Counted from the stretch's first letter, positions 15,702 through 25,351 are shown. The stretch is DNA of 64,000 bases from an uncultured Desulfomonile sp. (GCA_903952205.1 CAJBEZ010000036.1:170685-234684), one strand, 5' to 3'. Notes: generated by a model not told the origin, from the letters alone. Translations and numbers: made by a program.

Positions 15702-18299
15702 ATGTCCCATACTCCGAATCAGGAAGAACTCACCGGGTCAATCACCGGACATTGCGCCAACTCAAATGTCGCGAAGACACCGGTTATTGAAAATCACAAT
15801 TTCATGGACTTGGATCAAATTATAAAAGTCATCAATCCTGCACGTCTCCAAGGGCCAGACTATGGACCGGTTTGTGGAGTTTCGATCGACACGAGGAAAC
15901 CTATTGGCGACAATCACATTTTTTGGGCGCTCAAGGGTCCTCACTTCAATGGCGGAGACTTCGCCCTGGAGGCCATAAAGTTAGGGGCCAAGGTAGTCGT
16001 GGCAGATCGGTCTGATCTCTTCGAAAAAAAATTGCCTCAAGAGATAACGATTTTAGAAACTCACGATACTTTAGCCGCCCTCCAGAAACTTGCCTCTTAC
16101 TATAGAAACCAGTTTGATATTCCCGTCATAGGCATTACCGGCAGCAACGGAAAGACGCTCGTCAAGGAAATGTTGGCGGCCATACTGTGCCTGGATCGAA
16201 AAACGTATAGATCTCCACTTTCTTATAATACACAGATAGGCGCCGCTCTGGCGCTTTTGGGAATCCGGCGTGAACACGAAATTGCGATCATTGAGGCCGG
16301 CATAAGCTTACCAGGAGAGATGGAGAGACTTGAACGAATGATCCGACCGGATCATGGAGTTTTAACTGTTATCAGTAAGGCGCACATCGGTGGACTTCAA
16401 AGTCTGGAGAACACCCTTGAACAAAAGGTAAAGCTATTCGCAAATTTTACCGCCGATTCTTTTTTGGCGCTTAACGCCGATGACCGTCTAAGCATGGGGT
16501 ACGCTGCGGTGGCTACAGGTAAGGTCGTAACTTTCGGTTTTTCTGAAAATGCGGACGTGCGCGCGATCGATCCAAAACCTCTGCCGGACAAGGGGCACAG
16601 CTTCTTGATGAAGATCTTTCATGAAGAGACGGAAATACTTTTGCCGGTCGCCGGCCACTTCAACATTACAAACGCACTGGCGGCGGCGGCTTCCGCCAGG
16701 ATGCTCGGCGCTCCATTACATAATATAAAGAAGGGCCTGGAAGACTTTCGCCCTTCGCCGATGAGATTGGAAATCCACACAACGGTGACAGGCGTCACTC
16801 TAATCAATGATACCTATAATTCTGACCCGGCATCAGTTAAAGGCGCAATCGACGCCTTAACTAAAGTGGGAGAAGGCAGACGAAAAATAGCCATATTGAG
16901 TGAAATGCTGGATCTGGGGCTCCATAGCAGCGAGGAACACGTGGCCGTGGGCAAAGATGTGGCGAAGGCAGGCATAGATCATCTTATAACAGTGGGCGAA
17001 AACGCTGAATTGATCGGTAACGCAGCCTTGAAGGAGGGAATGAAACCAGGGAATATTGCGCATGCGCGCACCTACAGCGAAGCGGCAAAGGAACTCGAGA
17101 GAGTAATGAATCGTGGAGATGTCGTCCTTTTCAAAGGCTCCCGGTGGTTTCGGCTGGAACGTCTTGCGAGGGAAATGGTAGGGTCAATAGGTCCCACTCG
17201 ATTACTAGTCGATCTGGACGCAATTGCCGCCAATATTAAAAAGATTAGGGCCATTGTGGGGGACTCTGTTGAAATAATGTCGGTTGTAAAAGGCTTCGGT
17301 TATGGAAATGATTCTATCAGAACATCCAAAGTGGCTCTCGAGAATGGGGCTACCTATCTGGCCGTGGCTTTCCCTGACGAGGGAGCGACGCTTAGAGAAA
17401 ACAAGATTGAAGCTCCGATTCTTGTTTTCAACGTATTCCCAGAGGAGGCGGACAAAATTCTAAGATACAGACTGAGTTCCGTCATACCTTCTCTTGAATT
17501 GGCTGAGGCCCTTAATGTGGCGGCCAAGGGTCGGCGGAAAATCCCGGTTCACCTCAAGATTGATACCGGCATGGGACGCTCAGGGGTTTGGCATAAGGAG
17601 GCTATGTCGTTCATAATGAGGGTTTTCGAGATGGAAAACCTTTGCGTCGAGGGAATAATGACGCACTTTTCCAGCGCTGACGATCCCGAATCAGACTGTT
17701 ATACGATAAATCAGATCAATGCGTTCAATGAGGTTTTGGCCGGCACGGCTAAGCTAGGCTATTGTTTTAAATATATTCACGCGGCCAATACATCAGCTAT
17801 CGTCAGGTTTCCGCAAACGCACTACAACATGGTCAGACCGGGACTAGCCATCTATGGAATGTACCCTTCAGAACACGTAAGGCAGCGTATTGATTTGAAA
17901 CAAGTGATAACTTTTTCGACGAAAATAGCACAGATAAAATGTCATCCCGCAGGGAGATGTATATCTTACAATCGTCGGTTTGTCACCTGTAGGGATTCTC
18001 GACTAGCAACCCTTCACGTTGGGTACAACGATGGATATCCCAGGTTTCAATCCAACAGAGGCGAGGCTTTGGTTCGAGGACAAAGGGCCCCAGTGGTGGG
18101 GACCGTCTGTATGGACACCCTTATGATAGACGTATCAGACATTCCGAAAGCCGTTGTTGGAGACGAGGTCGTCCTAATCGGTCGTCAGGGAGATCAAGAG
18201 ATTCTGCCTGATGAAATTGCGTCTAACGGACAGACCATAAATTACGAGATAGTTTGCAAGATTTCTCCCAGAGTCACCCGCATTTTTGTACAAAGCTGA
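15702..18299 (+). CDS. murF-alr: fused MurF ligase - alanine racemase
   Basis: One 865-residue frame encodes two peptidoglycan enzymes. After about 34 extra residues, MurF spans residues 35-490. It has the ATP loop GITGSNGKTLVKE near 144, YNTQIGAALALLGI, VLTVISKAHIGGL and INDTYNSDPASVKGAIDAL. It adds D-Ala-D-Ala to UDP-MurNAc-tripeptide in the cytoplasm. Alanine racemase follows from about residue 498: LLVDLDAIAANI, the PLP lysine K530 (SVVKGFGYG), IDTGMGRSGV, MVRPGLAIYG and the catalytic tyrosine Y775 (HVGYNDGYPR), with GTVCMDTLMIDVS. Both active sites look intact. Such fusions are known from Bacteroidetes. It makes and uses D-alanine in one protein; Ddl is not in the window. Confidence 0.95.
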   Translation: MSHTPNQEELTGSITGHCANSNVAKTPVIENHNFMDLDQIIKVINPARLQGPDYGPVCGVSIDTRKPIGDNHIFWALKGPHFNGGDFALEAIKLGAKVVVADRSDLFEKKLPQEITILETHDTLAALQKLASYYRNQFDIPVIGITGSNGKTLVKEMLAAILCLDRKTYRSPLSYNTQIGAALALLGIRREHEIAIIEAGISLPGEMERLERMIRPDHGVLTVISKAHIGGLQSLENTLEQKVKLFANFTADSFLALNADDRLSMGYAAVATGKVVTFGFSENADVRAIDPKPLPDKGHSFLMKIFHEETEILLPVAGHFNITNALAAAASARMLGAPLHNIKKGLEDFRPSPMRLEIHTTVTGVTLINDTYNSDPASVKGAIDALTKVGEGRRKIAILSEMLDLGLHSSEEHVAVGKDVAKAGIDHLITVGENAELIGNAALKEGMKPGNIAHARTYSEAAKELERVMNRGDVVLFKGSRWFRLERLAREMVGSIGPTRLLVDLDAIAANIKKIRAIVGDSVEIMSVVKGFGYGNDSIRTSKVALENGATYLAVAFPDEGATLRENKIEAPILVFNVFPEEADKILRYRLSSVIPSLELAEALNVAAKGRRKIPVHLKIDTGMGRSGVWHKEAMSFIMRVFEMENLCVEGIMTHFSSADDPESDCYTINQINAFNEVLAGTAKLGYCFKYIHAANTSAIVRFPQTHYNMVRPGLAIYGMYPSEHVRQRIDLKQVITFSTKIAQIKCHPAGRCISYNRRFVTCRDSRLATLHVGYNDGYPRFQSNRGEALVRGQRAPVVGTVCMDTLMIDVSDIPKAVVGDEVVLIGRQGDQEILPDEIASNGQTINYEIVCKISPRVTRIFVQS

Positions 18300-18357
18300 G
18301 ACCACACGGAATCATTCAGTTATTAGTCTTGTATTCATAATATCGAAAGGTCCTTTC

Positions 18358-19419
18358 ATGAGCAGGATACTGTATGGTGTGATGGGAGACGCTGGTGGGC
18401 ATGTTTCGGAAGCGCTTACAATCTCTCAGGAAATGCCTGAGCATGAATTTCTTTTTTTGGGAGGGGGGAAAACGCATGATCTAAAAAAGTCGGGGTACAA
18501 TGTCGAAGATGTTCCCATGTTGTCAACATTTTACAAGAACAACAGAGTTGACATTTTCCGTACCACGGAAAACGCTCTAAGAGCGCTTTTCCTGACCAAA
18601 AGAATTCGGCAGCGAGTAGCGGACATCATCAAGAATTTTGATCCAGACCTTATTCTTACAAACTATGAATATTTCACCCCTCTTGCCGCCGCTGATTTAG
18701 GTCGACCATGTGTTAGTATAGATCACCAGCACATTCTCACTCACTGCAGTTATGTCCCACCCAAGACACAAGTTCTGAGCCGCTTAATGACCTGTTCATC
18801 AGTCCGACACCTATTCAGTAACTCTTCGGTGTTTTTAATTGTGTCATTTTTTCATCTTCCACCGATTAATCCCGAAACAACCGTTGTCTTGCCTCCTGTA
18901 ATTCGTGTGGCAGCGCGGGAAACGCCTTCAGTTGAAGGGGATCATGTGCTTGTGTACCAAACTTCACCCACTTTCCTTTCGCTTTTCCCAACCCTAAAAG
19001 AAATTGACGCAAAATTTATCATTTATGGTTTCGGGGACAAGCCGTCAGAAAACAATTTGGTCTTCAAGCCTAATTCAAGTGAGACATTTCTTGAGGATCT
19101 GGCATCTTGTCGATACGCCGTCATCAACGGAGGACACAACGTTATTTGTGAAGCCATCTATTTCGGCAAACCGATACTTTGTTTCCCGATCGCAAACGCT
19201 TACGAACAATATTTCAACGCCCGCTATGTTTCACATCTTGGTTACGGGGAATATTCATCGGTTGCCAACCCTTCAAAATACCTTTTTGAAAATTTCGAAA
19301 ACCAAGTGGACCGTTTCAAGATTAACATAGGACTAAAGCCCCATATCAGCGCCAAGATTCTGATTAAACTACTTAACCAGTTTATTCTTACCGGAAAATA
19401 TAGCCTTCTTATAAATTAG
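18358..19419 (+). CDS. MJ1255-type glycosyltransferase
   Basis: The start is the ATG at 18358 (MSRILYGVMGDAGGHVSEAL) with AAAGG upstream; the frame extends back to 18286, overlapping the MurF-Alr stop, but that start has no support. The 353-residue protein opens with a glycine-rich strand like MurG and UDP-glycosyltransferases and ends with VINGGHNVICEAIYFGKPILCFP, the donor-binding motif of GT-B family 28-like enzymes. Relatives are archaeal/bacterial proteins named after MJ1255, of uncertain acceptor. It follows MurF-Alr by 58 bases on the same strand, so expression together is likely. Confidence 0.8.
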   Translation: MSRILYGVMGDAGGHVSEALTISQEMPEHEFLFLGGGKTHDLKKSGYNVEDVPMLSTFYKNNRVDIFRTTENALRALFLTKRIRQRVADIIKNFDPDLILTNYEYFTPLAAADLGRPCVSIDHQHILTHCSYVPPKTQVLSRLMTCSSVRHLFSNSSVFLIVSFFHLPPINPETTVVLPPVIRVAARETPSVEGDHVLVYQTSPTFLSLFPTLKEIDAKFIIYGFGDKPSENNLVFKPNSSETFLEDLASCRYAVINGGHNVICEAIYFGKPILCFPIANAYEQYFNARYVSHLGYGEYSSVANPSKYLFENFENQVDRFKINIGLKPHISAKILIKLLNQFILTGKYSLLIN

Positions 19420-19504
19420 AGACGTTTACAGGCAAGGCTACAGTAAAATTTTAACGTAATGTTGTTTCGGGAAGTTCTTTGTTGGACTTAATTTTGGGGA
19501 CGAA

Positions 19505-20566
19505 TCAAGGCCCCCCTGTCCTATGGCTTTTCTTGGCGTTTTTGTTCAAGCTCAAGTATTCTTTAAGATGTTTTTGTTGATGGACTTTTTCACATTTAAG
19601 GCAGGGATGTACAAGATTGGTATCGAGATCACCAGCGCATGATGGGGAAAAAAGCTTACGTGCCAATACGTAAGATTCATTGTTTCGAACATTCCGCCAA
19701 TGGTCTTTAGCCAGGTCCGCAAAATTGTCTTGCTTGAAATAAAGGTAATAGCAGGGCGTAATTCCTCCATCTGCGTTTAATACAGTTAGGTGCCACAGTT
19801 GGTGGCAATGTTTAACATCGGACAAAATGTACTTGGGGTCATCCCGCGCTTCCACCAGGGCCTCTTCCGGCCCCGATCCATCCATAATCCTGAACGCTGT
19901 TACACCCATATCTTTAGCAATCTGCCGAGCCGCTTCAAGTTCATGCTGATTATGTTTAAAAAAGATGTAATGTAATTCGACGACAGGTAACCGGGATCCG
20001 CTTCGTTTTTTAAGATCTCTCAAATACTTGAGCCCTGCCACAAGTTTATCCAGATTGCCGCCGCGATGGTAAGTTTCGTAAACTTCCTGGGTGGCCCCGC
20101 TGCAACTGACCACCATGTGGTCAAGGCCTGCCTTGCAAACCCTTTCAAGTACGTCGAGTTCCCGTATGTTCAGATTGGTTGAAAGGGAAGTAAATATGTT
20201 TCTTTCATGGCACATTCTTACTAAAGCATCAATTTGGGGGTGCAACAGAGGTTCGCCCCAGTTGTAGAAATTAGCGCTTATAAGATATGGGGCCAATGTG
20301 TTTATGAACGACTCTGCAAGAGAAAGATCCAGCATAGTCTTTTTTCGCCCGCTATCCCGCCCTGCCCCCGTTGGGCAATATGGACATTGAAGATTGCATA
20401 TGTTGGTAGGCTCGATAATTGCGGAGTAAGGCATCGATTTAGGTCTTTCCACGTGCAGGAAGCATTCCGCCTCACATCTGAAAAAATTAAAGACCTTTTT
20501 GAAGGTCAAATGTCGGCCGCCTGCCAGAGAAAGTGGAATAAGTCTACCCCATTTGCCAAAGGTCAC
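19505..20566 (-). CDS. radical SAM protein with SPASM-like C-terminus
   Basis: The start is a GTG at 20566 with AAGGAGG 8 bases upstream. The 353-residue protein has the 4Fe-4S motif C57-x3-C61-x2-C64 (NICNLQCPYC), NFYNWGEPLLHP and SLSTNLN. The C-terminal cysteines in CHQLWHLTVLNADGGITPC, CAGD and CLKC suggest at least one auxiliary cluster (SPASM/Twitch type). Family members modify peptides or oxidise sugars and alcohols. It is downstream of another SPASM protein on the same strand (56-base gap), and the pair sits between glycosyltransferase genes, so a glycan or lipid substrate is a reasonable guess. The N-terminus carries two extra cysteines at 31 and 35. Confidence 0.88.
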   Translation of the reverse strand: MTFGKWGRLIPLSLAGGRHLTFKKVFNFFRCEAECFLHVERPKSMPYSAIIEPTNICNLQCPYCPTGAGRDSGRKKTMLDLSLAESFINTLAPYLISANFYNWGEPLLHPQIDALVRMCHERNIFTSLSTNLNIRELDVLERVCKAGLDHMVVSCSGATQEVYETYHRGGNLDKLVAGLKYLRDLKKRSGSRLPVVELHYIFFKHNQHELEAARQIAKDMGVTAFRIMDGSGPEEALVEARDDPKYILSDVKHCHQLWHLTVLNADGGITPCYYLYFKQDNFADLAKDHWRNVRNNESYVLARKLFSPSCAGDLDTNLVHPCLKCEKVHQQKHLKEYLSLNKNAKKSHRTGGP

Positions 20567-20622
20567 GATACGAGCCTCCTTATTATTAACTCAGCCATAA
20601 AATCCCAAAACATCAAAATCTG

Positions 20623-21756
20623 TTAAGATTTCTCTCTAAGTTCTTTGAATGAACGAATGTTTTCTTCCTGTCTTTTATTAAATGGGATTTGCAGATGTTC
20701 AAGGCCAGGGATAAAATATGATTCTGGATGCAGGGCCTGATCATGAGCTTCTCGAACCCCTTCCCCAAAACGGGTCGGGCAATATCTACAATACGGATAA
20801 TATGGCTTCTCAGAATCTACACTCGATCTAATCTTGGAATAACTTTCGCCGTTCCAGACCTTCTCAAAACCATCGTCAAAGAAACCCAGCCGTTGAGGCC
20901 AGGAATGGTAGCAGAATCTAATTGAACCATCGGTGTCAATTTGACAGAATTGCCACGGGTAAAAACACTTTTTGACCCTCTTGCTCTGAACTATTGCAGG
21001 AGGAAGATATAGCTTAATTCCAAATTCCTTGGCCTTGACACGAGCAACGGAGAAAGTTTCTTCGCCAAGAATTCTATCGTTGAATAGAGATTGTTGAAAC
21101 AGTGAAGCGTTTGGAGCGTTTAGATACTGTACCTCCACTTCTCCAATGCCATGCCTTGCCGCAATCTCAAATATTTCTGGGAATTCTTTTATATTTGATT
21201 TCATTACCACATAACGTATTTTGATGAGAGGGTAGGCTTTTTTTCTCTTTAATTTGAGAGACGAGAGGTATTTGACGTTTTCCAGAATCGTATGATAGTT
21301 TGCGCCGCGTCTAATCTGCTCTAAGGTGTTTTCCCTGGCTCCATCAAAAGAAAGAACCAATCGATGAAGGCTCTGATCATCAACGAGCCAGTTGGAGACG
21401 TCTTGATCCAAGAGCATTCCATTTGATGTCATGCTGGTTAACGTGGCATAACTTTTGGCAAGTTTAAGGGCGTCACGGATGTGACGATATAATAGCGGCT
21501 CACCTCCAGAGCAAATATAAACCCTAAGGGCTGATGGAAACAATTTCTCGGCAATTTTCTCATAGCGGTCAAACGGCATCCATCGTTGACCTCCCAGGGA
21601 ACCATAAGATATGCAAAATGTACATCTGAGGTTACACGCTTTGGTCACGGTGATATCGATGTCTCGAGGAAAGCTGGCGGGATTAGTCTGTCTCCTAAAT
21701 CCGTGCCATAAATTTCGAGCGGTGTTGTAAATAGATTTACCGTTTACCCAAGCCAT
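20623..21756 (-). CDS. radical SAM/SPASM domain protein
   Basis: The 377-residue protein has the cluster motif C41-x3-C45-x2-C48 (KACNLRCTFC), then VYICSGGEPLLYRHI, LTSMTSNGMLL and LVLSFDGARENTLEQIRRG. The C-terminal SPASM domain has FCQIDTDGSIRFCYHSW and CRYCPTRFGEG, enough cysteines for auxiliary clusters. AAGGTGG precedes the ATG. It is the first gene of a two-gene unit with 19505-20566. The two share motif order but differ in length and are not close duplicates. No small precursor peptide gene lies beside them, which argues against a classic ribosomal peptide system. Confidence 0.9.
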   Translation of the reverse strand: MAWVNGKSIYNTARNLWHGFRRQTNPASFPRDIDITVTKACNLRCTFCISYGSLGGQRWMPFDRYEKIAEKLFPSALRVYICSGGEPLLYRHIRDALKLAKSYATLTSMTSNGMLLDQDVSNWLVDDQSLHRLVLSFDGARENTLEQIRRGANYHTILENVKYLSSLKLKRKKAYPLIKIRYVVMKSNIKEFPEIFEIAARHGIGEVEVQYLNAPNASLFQQSLFNDRILGEETFSVARVKAKEFGIKLYLPPAIVQSKRVKKCFYPWQFCQIDTDGSIRFCYHSWPQRLGFFDDGFEKVWNGESYSKIRSSVDSEKPYYPYCRYCPTRFGEGVREAHDQALHPESYFIPGLEHLQIPFNKRQEENIRSFKELREKS

Positions 21757-22067
21757 TGCGGGGCCACCTTTTCATCTAACATCATGTAATTAATTTTTAA
21801 GACTACAAGATAAAAAGGCTCCTTACAATGGATATTTTTTGAACGATCGTGGACATTCTGTTTCGCGTTAAGTCCAACAGGATATTTTTTCCGTTGGAAT
21901 TTGACTTTGAGAATGGATTCCCTAGAATCTTCGTGTGATCGGACGAGCCTCTCGAAAAAAAGTTTTGTGGAGCTTTATCACGGCTGTCTCAATTACAATT
22001 TGAAAGTTGCCGATTCTCTAGTTATAGTAATGTTTGGTATTTATAGAGGAGTGAAACAAAGCCGACC
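21757..22067. other. 311-base divergent intergenic region
   Basis: This lies between the minus-strand SPASM gene and the plus-strand glycosyltransferase. It contains two copies of GGATATTTTTT (near 21828 and 21880) and a 6-bp inverted repeat TCCAAC (21873-21878) / GTTGGA (21893-21898). A plus-strand frame from the ATG near 21913 would give 51 residues ending at 22067 but has poor composition and a weak ribosome site. I do not call a gene in it. Confidence 0.4.
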
Positions 22068-23297
22068 TTGACAAAAATTGCCTATTTAACCTTGTGGTTT
22101 CCCAAGGCGTCCGAGACTTTCATCTTCAGAGAGGTCCTCAATCTTTGGGAAATGGGTTTGCCCCTTAAAGTTTTCACTCTATATGGAGACTTGAAAAGAC
22201 AACTTTCGCCGGAAATGCTTTCCATTCCTGGAGAAAAAGTGGAACATTTGGGTATGAAATCAAGTACTCGGCTACTTGGTGACATACAGTTTTGGTTCAA
22301 AAGAAAAAAAAGAGTTTCCTTGCGTTTATTCAAAACTATTCCAGTACGTCGATGGAAATCGATTGAGTTTGGTGGAGAGAATGTAATCGGTTTTTTGTAC
22401 GGATTTACCTTGGCTAGACGTTTTCTAGATGAGCCTGTTGATCACATTCATGCGGCATGGGCGATGGGGCCGGCTACAGCGGCATGGGTAGCGTCTGAAT
22501 TGACCGGAATACCGTTCAGCTTTACTGGACGAGCAGGTGACATATATCCACCCGATGGCGCTCTTGAAGAAAAGATTCAGGCGGCAAAGTTTGTCATTTC
22601 CGACAACATGACAAATGTTCCTTATTTGGAAAAGCTGGTTCCCGGATCAACAGCCAAGATATTTGGGATTTATAACGGCATTCCTTTGGAGAAAGTTGTT
22701 GACGCCCCTGTGCCCATGGTCTCGCCGTACAATTTGCTGGCTCTTGGGCGTTTTGACCGTATAAAGGCATTTCATGTCTTGCTTTACGCATGCAAGATTT
22801 TGAAAGATGAGGGACTGCGCTTCAAGTTGACTCTTGCGGGAGATGGTCCGAGAAGAATCCATTTAAAATTCCTTACGAGAAGACTGGGTTTAGCCGATCA
22901 AGTTTTTTTTCCTGGTTTTGTTCCATATAACCGGGTTTCGAATTTATTTTGTTCCTCGGATGTATTTGTCATGTCCAGCGCCGTGCACCCATCTGGCGAT
23001 AGAGACGGCTTACCCACCGTGATCATGGAAGCTCTGACACATAGGCTTCCTGTAGTTTCAACAGACGTTTGTGGAATACCGGAAGTAATTCAGAATGGGG
23101 TAACAGGTTTGCTGGTTAAGCAAAACGACCCTCAATCGCTAGCTTATGGCATAAGAAAAATGCTGGAAGATCGTGAAAAAGCCGTGGACATGGCTCAAAA
23201 AGGTCAAGAGCTGGTCCTAAGAGAGTTCAACCAGAAAAAAAACCACCGAAAAATATTTGATCTTCTAGTGAATCAAGTCTATGGAGCCCAAAATTAG
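22068..23297 (+). CDS. GT-B glycosyltransferase, family 4
   Basis: The 409-residue protein starts at a TTG (read MTKIAYLTLWFPKASETFI). This N-terminus, with the SETFI motif, is typical of GT4 enzymes of the colanic-acid/exopolysaccharide type. The donor site is SSDVFVMSSAVHPSGDRDGLPTVIMEAL and ends HRLPVVSTDVCGIPEVI, with the E-x7-E arrangement. An AGAGGAG lies about 20 bases upstream, rather far for a ribosome site. Its stop overlaps the start of the next glycosyltransferase by 17 bases, so translation is coupled. A role in surface polysaccharide assembly is likely. Confidence 0.9.
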   Translation: MTKIAYLTLWFPKASETFIFREVLNLWEMGLPLKVFTLYGDLKRQLSPEMLSIPGEKVEHLGMKSSTRLLGDIQFWFKRKKRVSLRLFKTIPVRRWKSIEFGGENVIGFLYGFTLARRFLDEPVDHIHAAWAMGPATAAWVASELTGIPFSFTGRAGDIYPPDGALEEKIQAAKFVISDNMTNVPYLEKLVPGSTAKIFGIYNGIPLEKVVDAPVPMVSPYNLLALGRFDRIKAFHVLLYACKILKDEGLRFKLTLAGDGPRRIHLKFLTRRLGLADQVFFPGFVPYNRVSNLFCSSDVFVMSSAVHPSGDRDGLPTVIMEALTHRLPVVSTDVCGIPEVIQNGVTGLLVKQNDPQSLAYGIRKMLEDREKAVDMAQKGQELVLREFNQKKNHRKIFDLLVNQVYGAQN

Positions 23298-24375
23298 CCC
23301 GCCGTACAAAACAGTCATCACCCTTCAGGATTTGGAGTTTGGGGGTACACAGAGATATGCCGTTCACTTGCTGAAACATTTGAACCGAGATCTTTTTGAC
23401 ACTGAATTATGGGTCTTGAGAGGCGGGGAAGACATGCTGCCTCTTGCTCAAGCGTCAGGTCTTCCAATCAAGTACCTATCCAGAAATTCATGGGTTACAC
23501 CACAAGCTCTTTGGAAGTTCTTTTGGAGACTGAAGAGCCACAGGCCTGATGTCCTTTATACCATGACTGGTGTGCCCAACATTTGGGGACGCGTCTTTGG
23601 CGCTTTGGCCCTGGACTCGGTCATGGTAGCTAGCTGGAGGGGCCTTAGGGAACGGCAGCTTGAATCATTTCTCTGGAAATTTAGTGATCTCCTGATTTGC
23701 AACGCCAACGCTCTTAGAGAATTTGTTATAAAAAGGCACAGAGTGGATCCACAAATAGTGGTTGTGGTTCCAAACGGAGTGGATACGGATTTTTTCACTC
23801 CGGATCCATCATGTCGGGCCGCTTGTCCTACGGTGGTATTTGTTGGACGATTGGTCAAGGAAAAGGACCCACTTTGCCTGATTGAAGCATTTGCGTTACT
23901 CCGAAATATCGTGCCGGAAACTCGCATGGTCATGGTTGGTCAAGGTTACATGCAATCCAGCGTTCAACGGCAGTTGGCGCTAACTGGCTTGTCAGAACGC
24001 GTCGAACTCGTTCCGGGAGCAAATGACGTAAGACCATTTTTGAGAAAAGCGTGGACTTTAGTGTTACCTTCTATTTCAGAGGGATTTCCTCAAGTCATAC
24101 TCGAGGCCATGGCTTGTGGTTTACCGGTTGTGGCCTCAGCAACTGGAGGAATTCCGGAAATCGTAGAGGATGGTGTAACCGGTCTACTGGTTCCGCCTCG
24201 TTCCCCAGAGTCTTTGGCGCAATCCCTGGCTAAAATCCTGTCGGATGACCAGGCCAGAATAGCAATGGCCAGAAGGGCAAGAGAAAAAGTGGAGCAGAGT
24301 TATTCGCTGGAACATGTAGTTAGAATGACAGAGAAATATATCCTGGAAGCGATCAGAAGAAAACGGTCGGTCTGA
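23281..24375 (+). CDS. GT-B glycosyltransferase, family 4
   Basis: The 364-residue protein opens with VITLQDLEFGGTQRYAVHLL, where the GGTQR loop is typical of GT4 acceptor domains. Its C-terminal donor site is LPSISEGFPQVILEAMACG, then GLPVVASATGGIPEIVEDG and GLLVPPRSPESLAQ. VVVPNGVDTDFFTP marks the interdomain linker. It starts inside the last 17 bases of the preceding glycosyltransferase gene, so the two are co-translated and probably act in sequence on one glycan. Confidence 0.92.
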   Translation: MEPKISPPYKTVITLQDLEFGGTQRYAVHLLKHLNRDLFDTELWVLRGGEDMLPLAQASGLPIKYLSRNSWVTPQALWKFFWRLKSHRPDVLYTMTGVPNIWGRVFGALALDSVMVASWRGLRERQLESFLWKFSDLLICNANALREFVIKRHRVDPQIVVVVPNGVDTDFFTPDPSCRAACPTVVFVGRLVKEKDPLCLIEAFALLRNIVPETRMVMVGQGYMQSSVQRQLALTGLSERVELVPGANDVRPFLRKAWTLVLPSISEGFPQVILEAMACGLPVVASATGGIPEIVEDGVTGLLVPPRSPESLAQSLAKILSDDQARIAMARRAREKVEQSYSLEHVVRMTEKYILEAIRRKRSV

Positions 24376-24378
24376 CAT

Positions 24379-24401
24379 CTCCGGTCTTTGCGGAGGCTTT
24401 T
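24379..24401 (+). terminator. weak hairpin after the glycosyltransferase pair
   Basis: CTCCG (24379-24383) and CGGAG (24391-24395) form a 5-bp stem followed by GCTTTTCT, a few bases after the stop codon at 24375. It is short but well placed for the end of the plus-strand unit. Confidence 0.4.
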
Positions 24402-24464
24402 CTCCAACCAAAACGATTTCCAACATGGGAATACGGATAAACTCTTAGCCATTCAAAAAGATGA

Positions 24465-24935
24465 TCAGATGGAATTTCCTCTCAAGAACTTCTTAAGAGC
24501 TTCTCTTGCGAGTTGATCGGCTCTTTCATTCTCAATATGACCAAAATGACCCTGAACCCATGTCCATTCAACCTGGTGCTTTGAGTTCAGCTCATCGAGT
24601 GTCTTCCACAGATCTGTATTTTTGACCGGCTTTTTTTGCGATGTATTCCAGTTTCTGACTTTCCAGCCGTTGAGCCACTCAGTGATTCCCAACATCAGGT
24701 ATTTTGAATCAGTGGCTATTTTCACTGTACAAGGCCTTTTTAAAGCTTCCAGCGCCTTGATTGCGGCCATGATTTCCATTCGGTTATTGGTAGTGTCGGG
24801 ATCTACTCCCACCATAGTTTTTTCGCGGTTCCCAAATCGTAAGATGGCCGCCCAAGCTCCAGGACCAGGATTTCCTTTACAGGCTCCATCGGTGAAAATT
24901 TCCACCACTACATTTGTCAAAGACCCAGGCTTCAT
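24465..24935 (-). CDS. rnhA: ribonuclease HI
   Basis: The 156-residue enzyme degrades RNA in RNA-DNA hybrids. The catalytic acidic residues are visible in order: D16 ([14 protein letters not shown]), the Glu in [15 protein letters not shown], the Asp in IATDSKYL and the Asp in [13 protein letters not shown]. The conserved His is in [11 protein letters not shown]. Length is normal. It is followed by nothing on its strand before the glycosyltransferase terminator and preceded by yjbQ with a 16-base gap, so it may be the end of the tldD-ftsY-yjbQ-rnhA run. Confidence 0.97.
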   Translation of the reverse strand: MKPGSLTNVVVEIFTDGACKGNPGPGAWAAILRFGNREKTMVGVDPDTTNNRMEIMAAIKALEALKRPCTVKIATDSKYLMLGITEWLNGWKVRNWNTSQKKPVKNTDLWKTLDELNSKHQVEWTWVQGHFGHIENERADQLAREALKKFLRGNSI

Positions 24936-24951
24936 GAGTTAGTTTTACCCG

Positions 24952-25347
24952 TCAGCCTGAAATTAGTTTTATATGCGCCTGTCTCGTCCTGGGCCCATCA
25001 AACTCACAAAAGAAGACCCCTTGCCAAATACCGAGAACAGGTTTGGAATCATGAATTATTAGGTGCACCGAAGATCCCATGAGAGAAGCTTTTATGTGAG
25101 CATCAGAGTTTCCCTCGGTGTGGCGATAACTTTTGTCCAAAGGAATCAATTCCGAGAGTTTTATGTTCATGTCATGAACAACAGTGGGGTCCGCCGCCTC
25201 GTTGATCGTCACACCCGCTGTGGTATGCGGGACAAATATTAGAGCTGTCCCTTCAGCAATACCACCGTCAGATATGATCTGTCTTATTTGATTCGTTATA
25301 TCCAGGAATTCCGTCCGAAAAGAGGTTTTGATCGTCAAGGTAACCAT
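24952..25347 (-). CDS. YjbQ-family protein (secondary thiamine-phosphate synthase)
   Basis: The start is the ATG at 25347 (MVTLTIKTSFRTEFLDIT), after GGGGA, because the family begins there; the frame extends to 25374 inside the end of ftsY. The 131-residue protein has the family core: ALIFVPHTTAGVTINEAADP, HTEGNSDAHIKASLMG, and a C-terminal VFFCEFDGPRTR. Members show weak thiamine-phosphate synthase activity and likely have another main role; the His and Glu residues may bind metal. It lies 4 bases after the ftsY stop. Confidence 0.93.
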   Translation of the reverse strand: MVTLTIKTSFRTEFLDITNQIRQIISDGGIAEGTALIFVPHTTAGVTINEAADPTVVHDMNIKLSELIPLDKSYRHTEGNSDAHIKASLMGSSVHLIIHDSKPVLGIWQGVFFCEFDGPRTRQAHIKLISG

Positions 25348-25351
25348 TTTG

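Noticed and set aside
21873..21898. 6-bp inverted repeat and 51-residue frame upstream of the glycosyltransferase pair
   Set aside because: The stem is short with a 14-base loop and no T run, and the small frame has poor composition; neither is enough for a feature call.
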